This document shows positions 35,801 to 47,800 of a DNA stretch of 64,000 nt, one piece after another; the first letter of the stretch is position 1; each line of letters starts with the position of its first letter. The DNA is taken from the NCBI GenBank assembly GCA_947623455.1, contig OX392530.1, positions 1,277,501 to 1,341,500 on the forward strand. Reading direction: 5' to 3'. Below the pieces are notes generated by a model that had not been told where the DNA came from, ran no database searches, and worked only from the letters and a program-made list of their open reading frames with translations. This DNA comes from Mimachlamys varia (Eukaryota; Mollusca; Bivalvia; Pectinida; Pectinidae). Made by a program: the position numbers and the translations under genes.

Positions 35801-38800
35801 TTATGTCATGACGATGTTTGTATATATTGTAACTGTTGAAAGTCGAGTTTGTTAATTCAGATATTTAATAGTTAATAGTTGACGATTCAAAAAATTGGTT
35901 GTGAGCTATCTTAGAACAGTGTTTGTAAAACACACAACTAAATACTAAGGATGATAATATACGAATGATTAAATTCCTGCATGACAATATTTTTGTTGAG
36001 TTTGGAGGAAAGATTATCCAGCAAACTATTGGTATTCCTAAGGAAACGAATTCTGTCCCACTTCTGGCTGACTTGCTTTTGTTTTCATAAAAGTTTTTTT
36101 ACGACAAGTAACAAAGACTTTGGCAAATCTTTCAATGTCATTTTCAGATAAATCGGCAATGTGTTGAATATAAACAACAATAAGTTTGCCGACCAAGTCG
36201 ATAATAAATACCCATCTGAACTTGAAATAAAGAGCACAACGGACTCTTCTACATCAGCTGCTTACCTTGATCTCTACTTAAACCATGGACAGCTTACTAC
36301 TAAGCTATACAACAAACGTGACGATAAATACATATAACAAGAAGTTTGTTGACCAGGTCGATCTTGTATATCCTTTCAGATCAATTTGACCTCAAATTGA
36401 CCTGAAAATGACTTGAATTTGAGCAATTAGACATGAACAAAAATTGCGGGAGAGAACTGATATAGGCCAAGCCTGTTGTTTAATCCCATTCATTGTACCA
36501 TCAAAATGAATAAAATTTGTTAAAATGAAATGAAACAAAAATACAGGTCAATTTGACTTCAATTATAGGTCAAATTCAGGTAAAATATTATCATGAGTTG
36601 ACTTTTTTGCCCTTTTCAGGTCAATTTAGTCTGACAATTTTGACATGAAATTGGCCACAATGTGACCAGAAGGCATGAAGAAGTTTTGCCTGTTTACCTT
36701 ACACTGAAATCCTATATATCTTATGAAAATAGTCAAATACGCTGATATGGTACGTAAACGTAAAATTACATTGTAATTTTTGATATGGTTTAAAACATAA
36801 ACTCCCAACAGTAAGGTAGCGTAAGACTCTGCTTATTTTCATTCTGATAATACATGTTTGAATATGTGTATTAATGTAGGTATATTTTTGTAAGTTTATA
36901 TTAATGTAAGTAGTTGAATGTCGAGTTAGTTAATTTTCAAATCGTATATAGATACGGGTAAGTTTGCCGAGTGTGTTTTACAAATTTAGAATTAACTACG
37001 AGAGTAAGATAGACTAACATGTAACATATACCCTTACAAGATTTGGGTCCTTTTTAGATGACGTAGAAAAGTATTGTTAATACATGTTTTTGGTAGCTAA
37101 ACATCCCTTTGGTTTTGAGTGAGGAAGCCAATAGAATGTGTGGTAGAAATAAGGTCTCAAATATACATGTACCGATAAATAGGGTAAAACGAAGGTTACA
37201 ATAAGTAAGTGTGACTTATATATATATTATGTATTTTCAGAATGCATTCCCAAAAAGTACGGCAATACTTGTGAATTCGACTGTTCTGTAAATTGTAAAG
37301 ATATGCTGTGTGCCAGGGACACCGGATCCTGTAATGGTATGTTTTAGCTTCAAGTTTACGTAATCATAAAATGACAAGGACAGTTTCGTGATTAACCGAA
37401 CCGAGCTCCAAAACCTGCCATGTCCTTAAATGACCCTGGCTGTAAATAGGACGCAAAACAAAATAAACAAAACCAAGCTCTGATTCTGAAAATAACTTAC
37501 ATAATCACAAGACATTAACGGATTTATTGTTATATGATCATGAAATAATGAACGATTTTCAAAGATTTTTTTCTCTAATTTGCAATTTCAGAATGCATTC
37601 CTGGAAAATACGGCAATACTTGTGAATTCGACTGTTCTGTAAATTGTAAAGAAATGCTGTGTGCCAGGGACACCGGATCCTGTAATGGTATGTTTTAGCT
37701 TCAAGTTTACGTAATCATAAAATGACAAGGACAGTTCCGTGATTAACCGAACCGAGCTCCAAAATCAATCGCGTCATCCCCATTTGTCATGTGTCAGGTT
37801 ATAAGATGTTCTGATAGATATTTGCATAAGGTACCCCCCGTCGTCAAAAACACAATGATCTTAATTATAGCGGTAAAGCGAGAATTATGGCTCATCGGAG
37901 AAGAAGAGTACATATTGCAAGCTTTGCATCTAAATTGATGTTGTCGTTTGAATCGGTAACGGTTCTAGACATTCCATTCGCAAACTTCCGGCGGCGATTT
38001 AGAGCGGGGTCGGTTAATATAGCAGTTATTTTAGGACGACTGTGCAGGAAGACAACCTATTGTTCTACTGCGGACACTGAGTGCTTTTGCAAAGCATTTC
38101 GGTAATTTCCAGCCGAAAATAACAGCACTACACGGTTGCGTGTGTCGTTAATTTGTCAATTTATTTTAAAATTAACACAAACGAAAATATTTTATCGTTT
38201 TATTCTTTCCCACTACCTGAGGGACAGACAACAAGTCTCTGGCGTATACGATGAAGCCACGTGGTGTATCGGCGCACGTCTCGTGGACACATTGTCTGAC
38301 AGAGATCAATCAACCGTGAATTGATAGTGAATGTGTTTAAAACCATATCACTATGATAACAAATAGTTTATAAATGATAATACATGCATGATGGTTATTG
38401 AGATATTATAATATTATTATGGTTATTGCGGTTGCTTGTGTCATTTTGAAGGCTACTTATGATTGAGTTTTCATGACAAAATAATTATACTTATGCTATG
38501 GCGTATAAGTATGTAAACAACTATTGTAGGCGTGATTTATATTTTCAGATTGTGATCTCACAAAGTACGGCAATACTTGTGAATACGACTGTTCTGTAAA
38601 TTGTAAAGATATGCTGTGTGCCAGAAACACCGGATTCTGTAATGGTATGTTTTAGCTTCAAGTTTATTTTGGTCAGGTTTTGTTTTACCTGACCATGCTT
38701 TTAGTTTTACCATGGCATATTCCAGGGATGTAGAGAGCGTAGGTGAGTGCAACTCCTGGATATCGATGATGATTCCAGGGGTGTAGAAAGCGTAGGTGAG

Positions 38801-41800
38801 CGCACTTTGGATATCGTGAATGGAAAGTTATCGTTGCTATACCATATTACATATTGCATCTAAATGCTTAAATTAAGCTAAAATTAAATTAAAATGATGG
38901 CAGTTCATGGATTCTTTGTTTTCTATTTTCAGAGTGCATTTCAGGAAAGTACGGCGATATGTGTGAAAACAACTGTTCTTCAAACTGTCAGGATAGGAAG
39001 TGTGCCCGTGGCACCGGGGATTGTAATGGTAAGTTAAATTTTAGTTTGTAATTTGGTACCTGCTTCTCTATTTTTGATTGCATTAGTTGTTAACATTTGG
39101 TGCTGATAACGTTAACTGCAATGGTAGGCTAGTCTACAGTTTGTAATTTGGTGCCGTTAACTGTAATGGTAGGTTAGTCCGCAGTTTGTAATTTGTTGCC
39201 GATAACTGTAACGGTAGGTTAGTCTGCAGTTTGTAATTTAGTGGCGATAAGTGTAATGGTAATGTTGTCTCTGCACTTTATAATTTGGTGCTGTTAACTA
39301 AATGGTAGTGTAGTCTGCAGTTTGTAATTTGTTGCCGTTTACTGTAACGGTAGGTTAGTCTGCAGTTTATAATTTGGTGCCGTTAACTGTAATGGTAGGT
39401 AAGTCTGCAGTTTGTTATTTGGTGCCGTTAACTAAATGGTAGGGTTGTCTGCAGTTTGTAATTTGGCGCAGTTTACTGTAACGGTAGGTTAGTCTGCAGT
39501 TTGTATAACATTCGTTGTGAACTGTTGACGAAAACGATGATTAGTTTGTTGAACATCCTACTTGGAGCAGACGGATCTTTATATATATAGCCTACATGTA
39601 CATATATATAAATTTTACTTTGTACCTCAGCCATACTCTTTTTCTACCACTAGCTCTCCACCTCTAGGTTGTGTGTTCGAATCCCATGTCGGGCAATTGC
39701 CAGGAACTGACCGTAGGTCAGTGGTTTTCTCCGGGTACTCAGTATTTGTTCTCGATTCAACACCTGGCATGTCCTTAAATGACCCTGGCTGTAAATAGGA
39801 CGTAAAACCAAAATAAACCAAACCTGATTCTGAAAATAACTCACAAAACCACAAGACAATAACGGCTATATTGCGATATGATCATGAATTAATGAACGGT
39901 TTTAAAAGATTTTTTTCTCTAATTTGCAATTTCAGAATGCATTCCTGGAAAATACGGCAATAAATGTGAACAAACTTGCCCTGCAAATTGTAAGGATATG
40001 CTTTGTATTAAAGAAGGAGGGAACTGCATCGGTGAGTTAAGTATGGTTGATTACATATTTGCTTTGTACTGTAGACAAATGATTTTATCAATGTTGTAGT
40101 GAACAAATTCTTATATATATATACATGGTTTAAGTTACAATTAAGTCAATTCTGTTCCTGAAAATAACTTATATAGTCATATGTCATTGACGGCTGTATT
40201 GAAATTTACTAATGAATTGATGAACGATTTGAAAAGACTTTTACCCGAATATGTATTTCAGAATGCATTGATGGAAATTATGGCATGCGATGTGACCAAA
40301 CATGCCCTGCAAATTGTAAGGATATGCGCTGTACCCAGGACGGAGGGGACTGCATTGGTGAGACACTGTTGCTATTTCCTATAAACCATTCAATGTATAA
40401 CCTGTACTCAATCATGAATTCAAACTGTTCTTGTAGTCCCTTTGTGAAATAAATCTTCAGAAGTAAAAATATTTTTAAACAATAAATAATAAACCATTTT
40501 GCACTAGGAAATTATTTTAGCGTGCAAACACTACCGATAATGACTATTCCAGTATATATGTAATGCCAGGCTGAATTGCAGCCTAAAAAGCATTTTCGGT
40601 TAAGAGGTATATTTGCTTCTATTGACCTCAGTATGAATATGGAAATAAAGTAGAGAATACCGAAGCGTTAACAAAATCATAATCCGAATTCAAAATATAC
40701 CTGCTCTGTCATGTAAGGTCAATTCTGGGGTGGGAATATACCTGATCTGTCATGTAAGGTAAACTCTGGGCAGGGAATATACCTGCTCTGTCATGTAAGG
40801 TAAACTTTGGGGTGGGAATATACCTGCTCTGTCATGTAAGGTAAACTTTGGGGTGGGAATATACCTGCTCTGTCATGTAAGGTAAACTCTGGGGTGGGGA
40901 TATACCTGCTCTGTCATGTAAGGTAAACTTTGGGGTGGGAATATACCTGCTCTGTCATGTAAGGTAAACTTTGGGGTGGGAATATACCTGCTCTGTCATG
41001 TAAGCTAAACTCTGGGGTGGGAATATACCTGCTCTGTCATGTAAGGTTAACTCTGGGGTGGGAATATACCTGCTCTGTCATGTAAGGTTAACTCTGGGCT
41101 GGGAATATACCTGCTCTGTCATGTAAGGTAAACTCTGGGGTGGGAATATACCTGCTCTGTCATGTAAGGTAAATTTTGGGGTGGGAATATACCTGCTCTG
41201 TCATGTAAGGTAAACTCTGGGGTGGGAATATACCTGCTCTGTCATGTAAGGTTAACTCTGGGGTGGGAATATACCTGCTCTGTCATGTAAGGTAAATTCT
41301 GGGTAGGAAATATACCTGCTCTGTCATGTAAGGTAAACTCTGGGGTGGGAATATACCTGCTCTGTCATGTAAGGTTAACTCTGGGGTGGGAATATACCTG
41401 CTCTGTCATATAAGGTTAACTTTGGGGTGGGAATATACCTGCTCTGTCATGTAAGGTAAATTCTGGGGAGGGTATATACCTGCTTTGAAAACATTCATGT
41501 AAGGTTAACTCTGGGGTGGGGATATACCTGATCTTGAAAATATGCAATTACATAAAAGAAAATTTAGAAGTCACGGTTTGCCTGATCTGACAGTTTATGT
41601 TACCTACAGTAAGATATTGTATTATCAACATTTGGCCATAACAAATAAAATCTAAACTTCCACGTAAATTTGTATTTTCTCTCAAGATTTACAATTTTAT
41701 TCATTTCAGGTTGTATACGTGGAAAGCATGGCAGTGCATGCGCTGATGAATGTCCTACTAACTGTAAAGATAATGAATGTAACCAAACCACGGGATTATG

Positions 41801-44800
41801 CCAAGGCAAGTTATTATTTTCCTATAGTAATATCGGAACTTCATCTTCAATCAATATCATTGTTACATTGTATTTCTTAATGACTTTCATCACTGTTGTA
41901 CTTAATTCAAGTTTGTGTTTATCATGTAAATATCTCACCTACACCGTTGTCGTTAAACATTAGTAACAATTAGTAACAAGGTTATTTTGCAGATGATGTC
42001 AGAGGTGGAATACAATATTAATTGCAATGTAGACGACCCACTTTCCGTATTTATATCGAATATTTGAAACATTTTCAGCCTGTATTCCAACAAAACGAGG
42101 TGAAGTCTGTGAACAGGATTGTCCATCGAAATGCCTTAACGGAATCTGCGATAAGATATCAGCAGCTTGTTTGGGTACGTACTACTGTATATTCTATTGT
42201 AGTAAAATGAACGAAAATATGTTGTGCTCTCATAATATTATATGACAGTCTCTTGTTTTTATCACGAGTTATCAATGTTTAAACAACGATTCCATAGCTT
42301 TCAAATTATGTTCACGTTATGGTGGTGACATTTCAGGTAGGGTAAAAAGCAAATTGAACATCTACACCTTTTTATCTACTGACGAGTTTTCTGATATGAC
42401 TGGTATGTTCTTAGTGTGTTAGTCTGTAGCGGAGCTGGACTGGGTCGATCATCGGTCTGGACGCTACATTTCTCTTTCTATAGCGTGATTAAACCTGAAG
42501 TACCGCTGTTCTACACACATTCCGAGCGACATGTACTCCATGTCTGAAAAATAAACACTTTATAAGCTAAATATTGATTATAGAAATATTTGTGCAATCA
42601 TATGCAGTATGTGTCTTATCAAAACAGTTCATTTGGATAAATCACAGGTTGTAAAGGAGGATTTCACGGGACGAACTGTTCGACACCTTGTCACAGTGAT
42701 TGTACCGAGTGCGATCAACGAAGCGGAGAATGCACAAGTAAATACCCTCAACACAATGCTTAAGTAGTGAAAACTTTAGTATATTATTAGTTTTATTAAA
42801 AAAATAAAGATATTTTTTTTTCTTATCTGTTTTAATACCATATTTTCATAAAATCAAAAACATAACCTTTGTATTATTCGTATCGGTAATTTTGTGTTGT
42901 TTTATCATTTGAAAGATTGCACAAAGGGTTTATACGGAAAGAATTGCAGTATGTCCTGTGGTCGTTGTACTACGTGTGAAATCAGTTCTGGATTGTGCGG
43001 AACTCCATGTGACCCTGGATATGAGGGCAGTTTCTGTGAAAGTAATTATTTTACGATTTTTTTTTCATTTGATAAATCAAAATGTGAATTTAAAAAAAGT
43101 TCCTTATGTAAATGTAACCTTAATTCTGTCATACATTAAATTTCAATTAAACAATTGACACATTGAATCATTATTCTAGGGCTTGCTTTAAATATCGTAA
43201 TTTTCGTTATCGATGTCGACTGCTCACAAACAAGCTTATATTACAACACAGGGATTCGAGAGATGCAGGTGGATGAGAACTATGAGCAAGTTCTTTGGTC
43301 GCCATTTTTGTCTTATTGAGATATATTTTGTATCTTTGTGTGATATGAAGATGGACGATTTTAACGACTTGTTGATATTTGTAATTCTTTCATATCCTGA
43401 AGCAAATCATCTTGATATAAAATCACAATAAATCTACCATTGTGTTTGGCAGGACAATCTCAGATAGCTGACCCGACGACAGATTCTGGACCAATAATCG
43501 GTGGGGTAGTAGGCGCTATCCTTGTCGTTGTTATCGCCATCGTGGTACTTTTCATAATAAGAAGGTGAAGTATTGACCGAATATTAAGACGTAATCATAT
43601 ATAGTATTTTGTCTGTAATAATAACCTCAGGGTGTTATATCAGATTTTTATAAACACAATTAAATACTTCTATTTACAAGTGTTAAATAAGGCTGAATTA
43701 AGTTGTTAAAATGCAAACAACAGTTTAATTCTTACTACTCACAGCGCAGTTTTTTTAGAGAATCTTCATAGATGATATAAGCAACTGTATTTGAAAAGTA
43801 TAAATAACTGTGATACGTCTTTTCCCAAATTCTATTCTCATAAGTGCTCTTTGTAATAAATTTTAAGAACAGCTTTATCAACGATAAATTTAAAAAAAAA
43901 AGATCAACATTATAATATAATGGAGGTTAACTTACCATCTGTATTTTTATTTTATTTTTTTTTTAAACATTCCAAACTTGTGTTAGTTTCTTTGTATCAA
44001 ATTTAATCATACATTCCACAGAATATCTAAACCACTGTTATATGCACACAGGCGTCGATTACGTGATAATAAGCATGATTCCTTCGATGATATCGGCCAT
44101 TCCAAAGAATACAGTGAACCGCTGGAAGTAGCAGGCAAGAACGTCGACCGTGGGAAACCGGTAGTAGAAAACGTCTACAGCAACACCATAGGTAATAAAA
44201 TGTTCTTTTAACATTTATTATTTACTTTTTTCTTTTGATACTTATTGAAATTAATCAATTTATGAAATATCGGGAGTTCTAAAGTAAAAGTGAATTTAAT
44301 TCAAAACAGTGTCCGAGGAAGATCCGGATGAACCAGAGGAATCCACGACAAATGTGTATATAAACGCCGAACAGGTGTCAAGAAAGTCCGGAACGGAAGA
44401 TAGCGTCTACTATAATTCCGGTCCTGTTGGATTTCCGGTCTCGAAACTCAAATCTTTGGTGCAAACGAAGATGCAGAACAAGGCGAAGGCTTTTGAGATC
44501 GAATACAAGGTACTTTGCATGTATAATGAAGTAGACGTTCATAGCCACGGTTATCTCATTAAAGTAGTTGCATGGTACATAATATACACATTTTCGTAGT
44601 ACACGATTTTCAATTTTACAGCACTATTTTAATTCTGTTCCTTAATTAATAAATTAAGGGGGTTTTACGCACCTGACCTTTTTTTTCCACATCAGATTAG
44701 AAAATTTCGATTACCACCTTTTTGTCTCTAGCATCTTTGACGAGTCACAGAAGGATGAAACAGCTGTATGATGCAGTACAATTCATTTTTTTCGGCAAAC

Positions 44801-47800
44801 TGTATATATTACTAAGTTTAAAAGGTGCAGCATGTGTGCGTTACGTCATCTTCATATATCAAGTCTTTTATCAAATACATGTAGACATAATATATAACTT
44901 TTTAATGGATTACATATTGATACTTGCTAATGACAGATGGGGTCAATATCAGTTTAACAACAATGCCAGACTGCAGACACGATTGAAATGATGGTTTCAG
45001 CTACCCAGAATATGATTTGGCCATATTTGAGGTCATTGTAATACTCCTGCACAGAGTATGACACTGTGTTTACTCAAGAGCCTGCAAAAGCACAATTTTG
45101 TTATAAAGATGACGTAACACACACATGTGCTGCACCTCTTAAATTTAGTAATAGATACAGTATGCCGAAAAAAATGAATTAAACCGCATCATACAGCTGT
45201 TTCGTCCTCCTAGGACTCTTCAGTGATGCTAGGGGCCAAAAGGTAGAAATCCAAAATTTCTAAACTAATGTAGAAGCAGAAGGGCCAGGTACGTAAAACG
45301 CCTTTAATTTATGAATTTAGAAGTAAAGTTAAACTAGTTCTGTATAATTTCAAATCGTGTACTACGAAAATGTGTATATTATGTACCGTGCCACTACTCA
45401 AATGAGATTAACTGTGGCTATGGAGGCTTCAGCAAACCAGTAAAGCTGATATTTGTCTTTATAAAGTGTAGTTGATTATTTATTACTTATTTGACATAAT
45501 TTCACATTCCTTGTTTTATGTTTTAAAATGTCGGTCCACCAAATATTATTGTTTGAAACATATGCTAACTATATGTACTTGCAAAATATGTATATGCTCG
45601 CTGAAAATATATATGTATTACAATTTTGTATTTTGAAATTGATTAAGTTTTTATTTCATTTACTAAGATGAGTAACTTATATTTTTGACTATCTGATTAA
45701 AGAGTAAAAAAGTGCAATGAGCTGAAACCATCATTTTCAATATAGTCTTGCAATGTTGTTGCATAACATTGAAAATATTGGTGCGATGGTCGAACATGTG
45801 TTATGTTGAGCATCTTAGTTTACCAAAACTTTCGGAGTTTTTTGTGCTTAAAAACATATGCGTATCAAGTACTGATAATGAACAAACTGTTTTATGTTGA
45901 ATCTAGTCAATACCTTCTGGATCTTTACATGATCATAACGTTGGAATGCTGCCCCAGAACAAAGCTAAGAATCGATTTAAGACCACATTCCCATGTAAGT
46001 ATTACAAATGTAAATTATTATTCTAGTATGACTCTCCATTAGATTAGATTAATTACAACAGTTAATGCACAGGAAATCGAAATTAAATACATTATTTTAA
46101 TTTTTGATGCCTGAATATTGAAATGTATCAATTTGGGTTGTTCGCTTGATAAATGTCTGTCTGTGATATCTCTATCTGGTCAAATTGTAAGTAATAATAA
46201 TTGAAACGTGTGCATAAATCCCTAGCCATTTTAAACAAAGCGCACTTATTTGCTTTAGTAATACCAAGAATATCAACCTGGACAAAAACGAATCAAAAGA
46301 CAATATAACTCCTAGTTTTGTTGATGCTTTGGTATTCTCTGATTTTTATATTTGATACATGTACGACATCTTCTTCTTAAGACATATGAATACTGTATCA
46401 TACTTTTCGTTTCCTCCATAGATGATCATTCTCGTGTGGTTCTTGACGTCATCGGAAAAGATCTTCACTCCGATTACATCAACGCCAACTACATCGACGT
46501 AAGTACGATGTCATATATTATTATTATTTGCAGATATCCAAATTAGAACTTGCATCATTAATGTATCCCGCGGTGTATTTAAGGGTAATACATTAATCGG
46601 AGACTGAAATCACTGAATGGTTGAGACAATGATATCAGAAATGCCAAACTTGTACGTTATTGACCAAAACTAGTTGCATGTACAACTAGGAATTGGTAGT
46701 AACGTTTTGTTATAACATTGCAAAGATAATTATCAACAGTAATTAAAATATGTTTGTTGATATTTCAAACTTTTCTTTTTTATAATTACAGAGTGTAACA
46801 AAGACTGCGGAATACGTGGCCACACAAGGTAAACAGAAATAAAATATGCGGTTGTATGTTCAATGTGTAACTCAAATAAAATACATCAAATATTCAACAT
46901 TTGATATAGCGCCCTATCAAACATAACCACTCTAAAGCGCTTCAAATATCAAAGGCTATAATTATCATTACATTAAAAATAATTCGGTTTATATACGACA
47001 ATTGCAGAATGAAATAATTACGAATGAAACATTTCTTCATTTGCAGAACTTAAAACATTTTTTGATTTATATCGTTGTAAAAAGACCAGACCGCGATCAA
47101 AAAAAAAATAATTAAAGGAAACCAGAATGTACATTCATTGAGCTGTTCACACTAGTGCCTATGTTTATGAATATGCTTTCCATTGTATAATTGTGCAGGT
47201 CCAAGACTCGGGACCATCAACGATTTCTGGCGCATGATTTGGCAACTAAACTCGGGAAAAATTGTGATGCTGACAAACTTGATCGAAGGATCAAGGGTAG
47301 GTAACATAAACTATTATAATTAAAATTAGTTAAAAAGTTAAATATCAAAACACGATTTCGATAAATGTACTTCTAACAATAGAAACACACCTTGATATAT
47401 GTACCAATACAACACATCTTGATTCGCTGACTTGTGTATCAGTATATATAAATCAAAATATGCACTTTGTATATTCTATCGTGAAATATAAGATTTTATG
47501 TTGACGTAACTTTCAGCCAAAGTGTGATAAATACTGGCCAGACGAGGGCGAACCGTTGTCCACAACCCACTTCAACATTGTCCTCGACAGAGAGCGAGCT
47601 TATGCCTTCTACGTCATAAGGGACATTATTGTGACAGAAAAGAAGGTAAGCAAAATGTTATTGAAATAAGACAACAGTAAATTACTGTTTTATTATACCC
47701 CATTTAGGTAAAGGGGTATGTATCAATCACCTTGTCTGTGCGTGCATCTGTCCGTCCGTGAGTGCGTTCATGCGTCCGGACATTGTGTACAGCATACCTT

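Noticed and set aside
37887..38324. Arg-rich frames as a candidate extra exon of gene B
   Set aside because: Including them would break the regular one-exon-per-EGF pattern, and there are no matching phase-1 splice sites around them.
38690..38830. Short duplicated segment (GATGTAGAGAGCGTAGGTGA and GGTGTAGAAAGCGTAGGTGA)
   Set aside because: Only two imperfect copies about 60 bp apart in an intron; too little to call an element.
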